Below are positions 42,788-51,502 of a stretch of DNA of 64,000 nt, piece after piece. Source of the DNA: an uncultured Pelagibacteraceae bacterium (GTDB lineage Bacteria; Pseudomonadota; Alphaproteobacteria; Pelagibacterales; Pelagibacteraceae); NCBI GenBank assembly GCA_902552475.1, contig CACDJC010000001.1, positions 1 through 64,000 of the forward strand. Reading direction: 5' to 3'. A program made the position numbers and the translations under genes. How positions within the stretch are numbered: the stretch's first letter is position 1; each line of letters begins with the position of its first letter. The notes under the pieces are model-generated. The model worked only from the letters and a program-made list of their open reading frames with translations. It was not told the DNA's origin and made no database searches.

Positions 42788-43765
42788 TTAACTAATATTT
42801 GCATTTAAAATATTATGTATATGAATAAAACCAATTGTTCTTTTTTTTTGCTTTTTAGAATGTACACACAAGCTTGTTATTTTTCTTCCATTCATTATAG
42901 ATAATGCTTTTACAGCTAGCATATTTTTATCAATAGTAATTGGATTTTTTTTCATTACATTTTTAATTTTTAAAGAATGATAATCCTGATTTTTTTGAGA
43001 TAATCTTTTTAAATCACCATCTGTCAATATTCCTGAAGTTAAATTTTTATTATTTTTTATAATTAATGCTCCAAGACCTTTTTTTGATATAATTTTCAAA
43101 GCTTTTTTCATTAACGTATTTTCTGAAATGAAAGGTATCTTTTTACCTTTAAGCATTAAATCACTTACTGTTTTTAGTTTTACTGAAAGTGAACCACTGG
43201 GGTGAAATTTTTTAAAATCTAAACTATCAAAGTTTTTGTATTTCATACAGGCTATTGCAATTGCATCACCTAAAGCTAGTTGTGCAGTTGTGGATGATGT
43301 GGGAACTATATTTCCTGGACCAGCTTCTTTTACTATTGGAATTAAAATTTTTAAATCAGCATTTTTATAAAGGAGAGAATCTTTTTTTGCAGTTACTCCT
43401 ATTAGCTTTATATTCTTATTTCTTGATGTAAATTGAATTATATTTTTCAATTCATTGCTTTGACCACTATGGCTAATCAATATAACGATATCATTTGAAG
43501 TTATTTGACCCATATCTCCATGGCTTGCATTTGAAGCATCAAGAAAAAACGAAGAAGTTCCAGTTGATGAAAGTGTTGCGGCCCACTTTTTTCCAATTAT
43601 TCCGCTTTTACCAACACCAGATATAATTATTTTTCCATTTTTACAGTTGGCTATAGTTTTAACAGTTTGATCAAATGAATTTCCAATGCTTGATCTAAGT
43701 TTTTTCAAAGCGGTTATTTCATGATTTATGACTTCTTTAGCAATTATTTTAAATTTTTTTTTCAT
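42788..43765 (-). CDS. kdsD: Arabinose-5-phosphate isomerase (KpsF/GutQ type: SIS + CBS)
   Basis: SGVGKSGIIGKKWAATLSSTGTSSFFLDASNASHGDMG; CBS C-term. Start placed at MKKKFKII (43765), 1 nt after the upstream stop. Confidence 0.93.
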   Translation of the reverse strand: MKKKFKIIAKEVINHEITALKKLRSSIGNSFDQTVKTIANCKNGKIIISGVGKSGIIGKKWAATLSSTGTSSFFLDASNASHGDMGQITSNDIVILISHSGQSNELKNIIQFTSRNKNIKLIGVTAKKDSLLYKNADLKILIPIVKEAGPGNIVPTSSTTAQLALGDAIAIACMKYKNFDSLDFKKFHPSGSLSVKLKTVSDLMLKGKKIPFISENTLMKKALKIISKKGLGALIIKNNKNLTSGILTDGDLKRLSQKNQDYHSLKIKNVMKKNPITIDKNMLAVKALSIMNGRKITSLCVHSKKQKKRTIGFIHIHNILNANIS

Positions 43766-43766
43766 A

Positions 43767-44378
43767 TTAGTGAGACCATATATCTTCATTGAAAGAAGCA
43801 AAATCTAACTCCACTCTGGTTTTAAGGAATTTTATTGTATTGTTGTATAATTCAATTCTATTTTCTCTCACAAGAATATTATTTAAACTATCACAAATTC
43901 TATGAAGAAATATAACATCTTGGGCACAATATTTAAGTTGTTTTTCAGAAAGATTTCCACCGAAATCAGAAGATTGTAACTGTTTACTTATATCTATACC
44001 AATAAATTCTTTAATAAGGTCTTTCAATCCATGTTTGTCAGTATAACTTCTTGCTATTTTGCTCATTATTTTAGTGCAAGTAACATTTTCAACATCAACA
44101 TTTAAGTATTTTTTTATAAATAAAAGATCAGCCCTAGCAAAATGAAATATTTTGTTTATGTTTTTATCAAGTAATATTCTTTTTAAGTTTGGCGCATTAT
44201 ATTTTTCTTTATCCAGTTGAATTATATGAGCATCATCATTGCCAGATGAAATTTGAACAAGACACAACCTATCTCTTTCGACATTTAATCCCATGAATTC
44301 ACAATCAATTGCAATTTTGTCACTAAATTTTATTTGGTCTGGTAAATCTACTTTATGTAATTTAATATCTGTACTCAT
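43767..44378 (-). CDS. Ribonuclease D-like 3'-5' exonuclease
   Basis: IAIDCEFMGLNVERDRLCLVQIS, FHFARADLLFIKKYL, YCAQDVIFLHRICDSL. Confidence 0.9.
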   Translation of the reverse strand: MSTDIKLHKVDLPDQIKFSDKIAIDCEFMGLNVERDRLCLVQISSGNDDAHIIQLDKEKYNAPNLKRILLDKNINKIFHFARADLLFIKKYLNVDVENVTCTKIMSKIARSYTDKHGLKDLIKEFIGIDISKQLQSSDFGGNLSEKQLKYCAQDVIFLHRICDSLNNILVRENRIELYNNTIKFLKTRVELDFASFNEDIWSH

Positions 44379-44395
44379 TTAATAGATATATATAT

Positions 44396-45358
44396 ATGAA
44401 AAATCAGGATTCAATTTTATTATTTGGTGCCTCTGGCCAAATTGGCAAATCACTTATAAGAAAATTTACAAAAAATAACTATAAAGTTATTGCTGTTACG
44501 AGAAGCATTCATAGAAAGGGATATAAAATAAAAACGCAGTCAAATTACGGATACCTAGAAGTTGTGGAGCTTAATAACTTTGATGAAGAGAATATATTAC
44601 CTTTAATGGAAAAATGTTCGATATGTATAAATTTAATTGGAATTTTATTTGAAAAGAAAAAAAATGATTTTAAAATTATCCATTCAGAATTTCCGTCTTT
44701 ACTTTCTAAATTATCTAAAAAGAAAAAATTGAAACAATTTATTCATGTTTCGGCACTAGGAATAGAGCAAGCAACCGATAGTCTTTATGCTTTAAGTAAA
44801 TTAGAAGGAGAAAGTGAGGTAAAAAAGAATTTTAATAATACATTGGTGCTTAAACCATCGGTAGTTTATTCTGTAGATGATAATTTTACTACTTATTTAA
44901 TGATGCTACTTAGTAGGATGCCAATCATGCCCTTGTATTATAACGGTAATACAAAATTTACTCCAATACATGTTACAGATTTGGCTGAAATAATTTTTGA
45001 GGTTGTTAAAAAAAAAATAGTAGGAGAAACAATAGAGTGTATAGGACCTGAAGTATTAACTTTTAAAGATATAATTTTAATAATACTTAAATCTATAAAA
45101 AAAAAGAGATTATTAATTTCAATGCCTCTGATATTTGCAAAATTAATTGCAAAAATACTTCAAATGATGCCTGAACCTTTATTAACAATAGATCAATTGA
45201 AGCTATTAAAATACGACAATGTTGCATCGGGGAAATTTAAAACAAATTTTGATTTTAATATAGATTCAAAAAAAAAGTTTCAAAATGAAATAGAAACCTA
45301 CAGTTTTAATTGGTCTAGCGGTGGCCAGTTTTCAAAAAAAAATTATAAAAAAAACTAA
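44396..45358 (+). CDS. NAD(P)-binding SDR-like protein, NDUFA9/complex I 39-kDa type
   Basis: LFGASGQIGKSLIRKFTKNNYKVIAVTRS, FIHVSALGIEQATDSLYALSKLEGE. Confidence 0.83.
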   Translation: MKNQDSILLFGASGQIGKSLIRKFTKNNYKVIAVTRSIHRKGYKIKTQSNYGYLEVVELNNFDEENILPLMEKCSICINLIGILFEKKKNDFKIIHSEFPSLLSKLSKKKKLKQFIHVSALGIEQATDSLYALSKLEGESEVKKNFNNTLVLKPSVVYSVDDNFTTYLMMLLSRMPIMPLYYNGNTKFTPIHVTDLAEIIFEVVKKKIVGETIECIGPEVLTFKDIILIILKSIKKKRLLISMPLIFAKLIAKILQMMPEPLLTIDQLKLLKYDNVASGKFKTNFDFNIDSKKKFQNEIETYSFNWSSGGQFSKKNYKKN

Positions 45359-45627
45359 TGCTTATAAATTTTATTTATTTTCTTATATTTTTAATTTTAA
45401 CATTCGTTCTTGTGATTGCGGTAAAAGCAATAACAAGAGGCATTGAAGCAAAAGAAAATAATAAATTAAATTTATCAAAAGAAAAAATTGTTGAAAATGA
45501 GATTTCAAATTATAATGAAAAAGATATAATTATAACTAATGAAATTAAAGAATTAAAAAAACTTTATGATGATGGAATTATAGATGAAGATGAATTTAAA
45601 AAAGCAAAGGAAAAAATTTTAAAGTAA
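45358..45627 (+). CDS. Small TM protein with C-terminal SHOCT-like domain
   Basis: N-term TM; EIKELKKLYDDGIIDEDEFKKAKEKIL. Confidence 0.8.
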   Translation: MLINFIYFLIFLILTFVLVIAVKAITRGIEAKENNKLNLSKEKIVENEISNYNEKDIIITNEIKELKKLYDDGIIDEDEFKKAKEKILK

Positions 45628-46122
45628 TTAAGCAGACTTAATTTTTTTTTCGATAAATTTAGGAACTTCATCATCTTTATCAACTACATCTTCCTTTTTA
45701 CCTTTAGGCTGAAAAACTATCATTAAGTGAAGTGGACAATAAGAAAATTTTTCTACATTTTTTCTACCACAAAATGAAGAACTTTTTTCATCCGGATGTC
45801 CTTCCATATATTTACAGGTATCATCCGTTAGTGCTTCTAATTGTAAATTTTTTGCTGGTTCAAAATTTTTATCTAACAGAAGAGATTTAAATCTATTTTT
45901 TCTTCCTTTTTTTGTTATTTCTTCATTTTTAGAATTAAATGATCTAGTTTCTTGCGAGACAGCGGGTCGTGTTTTTATTTTTGCAGATAAATTTAGGCGA
46001 TGGGCTTTACCAATTACTGCATTTCTGCTTACTCCACCGATAATTCCAGCTATTTGGCTTGCAGTCTTGCCTTTGCCCCAGAGCTCTTTTAGGGTATTTA
46101 CCTTTTCTTCTGTCCAGCTCAT
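45628..46122 (-). CDS. gcrA: GcrA family cell-cycle regulator
   Basis: MSWTEEKVNTLKELWGKGKTASQIAGIIGGVSRNAVIGKAHRLNLSAK. Confidence 0.94.
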   Translation of the reverse strand: MSWTEEKVNTLKELWGKGKTASQIAGIIGGVSRNAVIGKAHRLNLSAKIKTRPAVSQETRSFNSKNEEITKKGRKNRFKSLLLDKNFEPAKNLQLEALTDDTCKYMEGHPDEKSSSFCGRKNVEKFSYCPLHLMIVFQPKGKKEDVVDKDDEVPKFIEKKIKSA

Positions 46123-46249
46123 ATTACTATATTTAGTGTATACATTATTTTATATAACATTATCTTGAAAACATAAATAATAGATAATAACAAGCTTTTT
46201 TTATTGTTTTTTAACAATTATTTTAAAAAAAGTTTATGACTAAATACTT

Positions 46250-47062
46250 ATGGTTGAATTAGAGAAAAAATATCAGATTGGCGTTAGAAGATTTGGAATA
46301 ATTAATTGGGTTGGAACTTATTCACTTTTAAAAAAAGAAATATTAAGGTTTGTAACGGTATCTGGACAGACTTTAGCCGGTCCTATATTAACAAGCATTT
46401 TATTTTTGACGGTTATATCTTTAGCAATTGGAAAAGAAAGAGCCGATGTATTAGGAGTACCTTATATTCAATTTTTAGCAAGCGGCTTAATTATGATGCA
46501 AGTAATTCAACAAAGTTTTGCTCATTCAAGTTCGTCTGTAATGATGGGAAAAATGATGGGTACGTTAACCGATATCGTTCACAGTCCTTTATCAGCAATA
46601 GAAGTTATAACTGCAATAACTTTAGCGGGTGCCGCAAGAGGATTATTAATTGCTTTTATTTCAACTTTAATTTTTATCTTTTTTTTAGATCTAACTATAC
46701 AAAATTATTTTTTATGGTTTGTTTATCTATTTCTTGGAGGTATTTTTATGGGATCAACAGGAATTATAGCTGGACTGTATGCTGATAAATTTGATCAAAT
46801 GAGTACTCTTACAAATTTTATCATTGTGCCATTATCTTTTCTTAGTGGAACTTTTTATAGTATTAATAAATTGCCAGATTTATTAAAAACACTTAGTTTC
46901 TACAATCCTTTTTTTCATATGATTGATGGTTTTAGATATTCTTTTATTGGTAAACTTGATGGGTCTCTCAATTTTGGAATTTTTCTTTTAATAATAGTTT
47001 CTTTAGTTTCAACATATTTAGCTTATTATTTATTTAACAAAGGTTATAAAATTAAGTCATAA
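46250..47062 (+). CDS. ABC-2 type transporter permease
   Basis: Six TM segments, ABC-2 pattern GPILTSILFLTVISLAIG...PLSFLSGTFYSINKLP. Confidence 0.86.
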   Translation: MVELEKKYQIGVRRFGIINWVGTYSLLKKEILRFVTVSGQTLAGPILTSILFLTVISLAIGKERADVLGVPYIQFLASGLIMMQVIQQSFAHSSSSVMMGKMMGTLTDIVHSPLSAIEVITAITLAGAARGLLIAFISTLIFIFFLDLTIQNYFLWFVYLFLGGIFMGSTGIIAGLYADKFDQMSTLTNFIIVPLSFLSGTFYSINKLPDLLKTLSFYNPFFHMIDGFRYSFIGKLDGSLNFGIFLLIIVSLVSTYLAYYLFNKGYKIKS

Positions 47063-47069
47063 AAGAGAT

Positions 47070-48236
47070 ATGAGCTCATTAGCAAATAATTATAATAGAA
47101 GAAAATTATCTTTTAAAAGAGGCAAGGGTTCTTTTTTGTATGCAAATAATGGAAAAAAATATTTAGACTTTGTCCAAGGTATAGCGGTAAATTCATTGGG
47201 ACATGCTAATCTAAACTTAATTAAAGCAATAAATAAACAATCAAAAAAAGTTTGGCATGTTTCTAATGCTTTTATTATTCCAGAAGGAGAAAGACTTGCA
47301 AAAAGATTAACCAAAAAAACTTTTGCTGATTCAGTAATTTTTCAAAATAGTGGAGCGGAAGCAACAGAAGCTGCAATTAAAGTTGCAAGAAGATATTTTT
47401 ACTCAATTGGAAAACCAAATAAAAACAGAATTATTTGTATAAAAAATTCTTTTCATGGCAGAACAATTGCCGCAATAAATGCTAGTGGATCAAAAAAAAT
47501 GATTGAAGGCTTTGGCCCAAAAGTTGACGGTTTTGATCATTTTGAATTTGGAGATCATAAAAAACTTAAAAAAATGATAACTAAAAAAACTGCAGCTATA
47601 ATGGTTGAAACAATTATGGGCGAAGGTGGAATTAAAATTATACCAAATTGGTGTCTAAAAGAATTAAGAAAAATTTGTAATAAAAAAAAAATACTTCTAA
47701 TTTTAGATGAAGTTCAATGCGGAATAGGAAGAGCGGGTAAATTTTTTGCCTACGAATATGCGAAAATTAAGCCTGATATTGTACCAATAGCTAAGGGAAT
47801 AGGAGGAGGTTTTCCAATAGGTGCTGTTTTAATGACAAAAAAAGTTGCATCTGGTATGACGCCAGGAACACATGGTTCAACTTTTGGAGGCAATCCCTTG
47901 GCAATGTCTGTCGGAAATGCTGTATTGGATCAAATATTTAAAAAAAATTTCCTTAAAAATGTAAAAAAACTGTCGAAATATTTTCATCTTGAATTAAATA
48001 AGCTCAAAAAAGAATTTCCAAAAATTATTAAAGAAATAAGAGGTATTGGTTTTTTAATAGGTCTACAATTGTTTCAAGATCAAACTAAGTTTATTCAAAA
48101 GTTAATGGATAATAAATTATTAACAATAAGAGCAGCAGAGAATGTTATAAGAATATTACCTCCATTAAATGTAAAAAAAAAAGAAATAGATTTAGCTGTA
48201 AAAATTATAAAGAAAGTTTGTCATACATATAAATAA
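47070..48236 (+). CDS. argD: Acetylornithine aminotransferase
   Basis: GSGAEATEAAIK-type motif (QNSGAEATEAAIKVARRY), NSFHGRTIAAINASGS, LDEVQCGIGRAGKFFAYE. Confidence 0.94.
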   Translation: MSSLANNYNRRKLSFKRGKGSFLYANNGKKYLDFVQGIAVNSLGHANLNLIKAINKQSKKVWHVSNAFIIPEGERLAKRLTKKTFADSVIFQNSGAEATEAAIKVARRYFYSIGKPNKNRIICIKNSFHGRTIAAINASGSKKMIEGFGPKVDGFDHFEFGDHKKLKKMITKKTAAIMVETIMGEGGIKIIPNWCLKELRKICNKKKILLILDEVQCGIGRAGKFFAYEYAKIKPDIVPIAKGIGGGFPIGAVLMTKKVASGMTPGTHGSTFGGNPLAMSVGNAVLDQIFKKNFLKNVKKLSKYFHLELNKLKKEFPKIIKEIRGIGFLIGLQLFQDQTKFIQKLMDNKLLTIRAAENVIRILPPLNVKKKEIDLAVKIIKKVCHTYK

Positions 48237-48238
48237 AC

Positions 48239-49168
48239 ATGAAACATTTTATAAATCTAAAAGATATATCTGCATCTGATCTTAGAAAAATTTTAAAAGA
48301 TGCAAAAAAGAGAAAAAAAAATAGAAAAAAATTTAATACAATGAAAGTTGATAAAGACAATCCATTAAATGGAAAGTTAATTATTCAAATGTTTGAAAAG
48401 GCTAGTTCAAGAACAAGATTAAGTTTTTATATTGCCGTAAAACAATTGGGTGGTGAAACTATAACAATAAAAGCAAATGAATTACATTTAGGGAAAGGTG
48501 GTGAAAGTTTAGCTGATACAGCAAAAATTTTATCAACTTATGGCGATGCATTTCTATTAAGAACTGATAGTGATAAGAAGATTGATGATTTTAGAAAGAA
48601 TTTAACTATACCTATTGTGAATCTACTTAGCCCAAGCTCGCACCCTTGCCAGGTTCTTTCTGATATATTCACTATAGAGGAGATTAAAAAGAAACCAGTA
48701 TCAAAATTAAATATATGTTGGATTGGAGACTCTAACAATGTTCTTAATAGTTTGATTGCAACTTCTGTTAAATTCAGGTTTAATTTAAATATTGGATGTC
48801 CAAGAAATTATAGACCTCAAAAGTTTGTATTGAGTTGGGTTAAAAAAAATAAAAGAAAGATAAATATATTTGATGATCCAAAGAAAGCAGTCAAAAATGC
48901 AGATGTACTATTATCAGATAAAGTAGTTTCTTTAAATGATAAAGTAAACAAAAAAAAAAAAATTAAAGATTTTAAAAACTACCAAATAAATTTAAATCTT
49001 ATGAAATATGCAAAAAAAGATGCAATATTTTTACATTGTCTTCCAAGAGGTAACGAAGTCTCAGATGATATTTTTTTAGGAAAATATTCTAGAGTTTGGC
49101 AACAAGCTTTAAACAGAGTTGATGTTCAAAAAAGTATTTTATTATATTGTTTTGGAAAATTAAGGTAA
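48239..49168 (+). CDS. argF: Ornithine carbamoyltransferase
   Basis: FEKASSRTRLSFYIAVKQLGG, HPCQVLSDIFTI, HCLPRGNEVSDDIF. Confidence 0.96.
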   Translation: MKHFINLKDISASDLRKILKDAKKRKKNRKKFNTMKVDKDNPLNGKLIIQMFEKASSRTRLSFYIAVKQLGGETITIKANELHLGKGGESLADTAKILSTYGDAFLLRTDSDKKIDDFRKNLTIPIVNLLSPSSHPCQVLSDIFTIEEIKKKPVSKLNICWIGDSNNVLNSLIATSVKFRFNLNIGCPRNYRPQKFVLSWVKKNKRKINIFDDPKKAVKNADVLLSDKVVSLNDKVNKKKKIKDFKNYQINLNLMKYAKKDAIFLHCLPRGNEVSDDIFLGKYSRVWQQALNRVDVQKSILLYCFGKLR

Positions 49169-49690
49169 AGGTAAAGGACTGTCAGAGTTTTGGTTCATAA
49201 ATAGTATTACTGAAGCTCTGTCCTTTTCTTTTTTTAAACCAGCAAATGCCATTTTAGTACCTTTAATATATGACGTAGGTTTAATTAAAAAACTATTCAT
49301 TTCATCAAATGTCCACGATTTACCAAAAGCAATTAATGCTTTAGAATAATTATAATTCTCTAGTCCGCCCATATTTCTTTCGAAGACATTATATAATGCA
49401 GGTCCAATTTTATTTTTTCCGCCTTTTTTTACTGAGTGACAAGCGCTGCATTTTTTAAAAACTTTTTGACCATGATCAACACTTCCCATTGCTAGCAAAG
49501 CAGAAATATCAACACTAGTAGCAGTGTTTACACTATCTGAAGTATTTGCTGTCAAAAGTTCAACTTTGTAAGCAGATTTATTTGGTTTTTCTACATGGTA
49601 AATTAGATTTGAAATTTTACTTATTCCAAAAACAACTACAAAAACTACTAATACTGCCGCAATTATTTTGTTTATTTCAAATGAATCCAT
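49160..49690 (-). CDS. Membrane-anchored c-type cytochrome
   Basis: N-term TM; CSACHSVKKGGKNKIGPALYNVFERNMG; distal Met in KGTKMAFAGLKKEKDR. Confidence 0.92.
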   Translation of the reverse strand: MDSFEINKIIAAVLVVFVVVFGISKISNLIYHVEKPNKSAYKVELLTANTSDSVNTATSVDISALLAMGSVDHGQKVFKKCSACHSVKKGGKNKIGPALYNVFERNMGGLENYNYSKALIAFGKSWTFDEMNSFLIKPTSYIKGTKMAFAGLKKEKDRASVILFMNQNSDSPLPLP

Positions 49691-49756
49691 GATTATTACT
49701 TATTATGGTCGTATAACATGTTAAACAAAAAAAATACTAAATTTAATTTCAATTAT

Positions 49757-49773
49757 TGCGTCTGAAAGACGCA
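49757..49773. promoter_or_regulatory. 17-bp inverted repeat TGCGTCT-GAA-AGACGCA upstream of kdsB
   Basis: Perfect 7-bp arms in the 97-bp cytochrome c/kdsB divergent region, 14 nt before the kdsB ATG. Confidence 0.6.
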
Positions 49774-49787
49774 TAAAGATTGAATTT

Positions 49788-50528
49788 ATGAATAATACTA
49801 TAATTTTAATACCTTCAAGATTGGCTGCATCTAGGCTTCCTAACAAACCTCTCCTTAAAATCAATAACTTGTCGATTATAAATCATGTTTATCAAAAAGC
49901 AAAAGAATCTAATATAGGAGATGTATATGTTGCAACGGGGGATAAAGAAATTTTTAATGATGTTAATTTAAAAGGTGGAAATTGTATTTTAACAGAAAAA
50001 GATCATAGTTCTGGAACAGATAGAATTTTTGAAGCTTACCAAAAACTTGGACTAAAAAATATTGAATATATTATTAATCTTCAAGGAGATGAACCAATAA
50101 TAGATGTTAAAGATATTATTAATTTATATAAAAAAACATTAAAAAATAGTTCTGAAATGTCAACTTTGGCTTGCGAAATATTAAATAAAAACGCTTTTAC
50201 TAAGGAAAGCGTAGTCAAGGTAATTACTGAGGAAAAATTGTCTTTTGAAAATTCTTCAAAAGCAAAAGTATTTTCAAGAATTATTTTAAAAAATGACTAT
50301 AAAAAAACTTATCATCATATCGGAATTTATATGTATAAGGTTTCTATTTTAGAAAAAATTATAAATTTAAAACAAACAGAAAATGAAATATTACATAAAT
50401 TAGAACAATTAAGAGCAATGGAAAATAATATTGATATTGACGTTAATTTGGCAAATTCATCACCAATTGGGGTTGACACTTACGAGGATTATATCAAAAT
50501 AAAAAATTTAATGGAAAACAAAAATTAA
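49788..50528 (+). CDS. kdsB: 3-deoxy-manno-octulosonate cytidylyltransferase
   Basis: IIPSRLAASRLPNKPLLKI, NLQGDEPIID, HHIGIYMYK. Confidence 0.95.
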   Translation: MNNTIILIPSRLAASRLPNKPLLKINNLSIINHVYQKAKESNIGDVYVATGDKEIFNDVNLKGGNCILTEKDHSSGTDRIFEAYQKLGLKNIEYIINLQGDEPIIDVKDIINLYKKTLKNSSEMSTLACEILNKNAFTKESVVKVITEEKLSFENSSKAKVFSRIILKNDYKKTYHHIGIYMYKVSILEKIINLKQTENEILHKLEQLRAMENNIDIDVNLANSSPIGVDTYEDYIKIKNLMENKN

Positions 50529-50532
50529 ATTT

Positions 50533-51360
50533 ATGAAGATAGCATACCAAGGTATAGCAGGAAGTTACAGCGAAAGTTGTGCTAAAGAGATGTACCCAAA
50601 ATGTGAAACTATATCTTGTAAAACTTTTGATGAATGTTTTGAAATGGCAAATAATGATAGTTCAATACGTTCAATTATTCCTGAGTCAAACAAAACTACT
50701 GGCAATATTGGTGTTGAATATTTAATTTTTAAATACAGATTGAACATTTATGCCGAGCATTTTTTTCCAATAAAACATAATTTGCTGGGAATCAAAGGAT
50801 CGAAAATTAGTGATATAAAAAATGTTTACTCACATGCACAAGCATTAAGTCAGTCTACTGAATTTATAAAAAAAAATAAATTAAATGAAAATATAAGAGC
50901 AGATACAGCAGGATCTGCAAAATATGTTTCAGAAGCAAATGACAAATCAAAAGCTGCGATAGCCTCAAATCTTAGCGCTGATATTTATGGTCTTGAAATA
51001 TTGAAAGAAAAAATTCAAGATGACAAAAATAATGTAACTAGATTTTTGTTAATGGGAAAGGAGATCTATCAGCCAGAATTTAAAGATAAAAAATATATAA
51101 CTTCAATTTTATTTAAATTAAAAAGTAAACCTGCAGCTCTTTATTCTTCTCTTTCTGGCTTTGCAATAAATGGAATTAACATGACCAAACTTCAGAGTTT
51201 TCCTGAGAAAAACTCGTTTTCTTCATATTTCTTTCTATGCGATATAGAAGGTCACCTTGAATCAGAAAAAATTAAAAATTCTTTAGAAGAACTAGGCCTT
51301 CATTGTGAAGATATGCACGTTTTAGGTGTTTATAAGTCTGATAAATTTAGGTTAAAATAA
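50533..51360 (+). CDS. pheA: Prephenate dehydratase
   Basis: YQGIAGSYSESCA, IPESNKTTGNIG, HAQALSQS; C-term ACT domain. Confidence 0.93.
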   Translation: MKIAYQGIAGSYSESCAKEMYPKCETISCKTFDECFEMANNDSSIRSIIPESNKTTGNIGVEYLIFKYRLNIYAEHFFPIKHNLLGIKGSKISDIKNVYSHAQALSQSTEFIKKNKLNENIRADTAGSAKYVSEANDKSKAAIASNLSADIYGLEILKEKIQDDKNNVTRFLLMGKEIYQPEFKDKKYITSILFKLKSKPAALYSSLSGFAINGINMTKLQSFPEKNSFSSYFFLCDIEGHLESEKIKNSLEELGLHCEDMHVLGVYKSDKFRLK

Positions 51361-51408
51361 TATTTAAGTTTATTGTAGATTAGAAAATTTTATTGATATA
51401 ATAAAGTT

Positions 51409-51497
51409 GGAGGCCAATCAGGTGGATCTACCATGAACTCCCCCAGGCTTGAAAAAGAGCAAGGGTAATGAGTATTTTTCCAGGTTGATTGGTCTCC
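51409..51497 (+). ncRNA. ffs: Signal recognition particle (4.5S-type) RNA
   Basis: Terminal helix ggaggccaatca/tgattggtctcc; domain IV ccaggcttgaaaaagagcaagggtaa. Confidence 0.9.
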
Positions 51498-51502
51498 TTA
51501 AA

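Noticed and set aside
46306-46785. 159-aa + strand ORF overlapping the ABC-2 permease in another frame
   Set aside because: Shadow frame of a clear membrane protein gene; composition (C, F, Y, N, S rich) typical of out-of-frame AT-rich translation.
51449-51502. Upstream extension of the dnaX ORF (MKKSKGNEYFSRLIGLLK)
   Set aside because: It lies inside the SRP RNA; DnaX homology starts at MTNNSKVLALKYRP.
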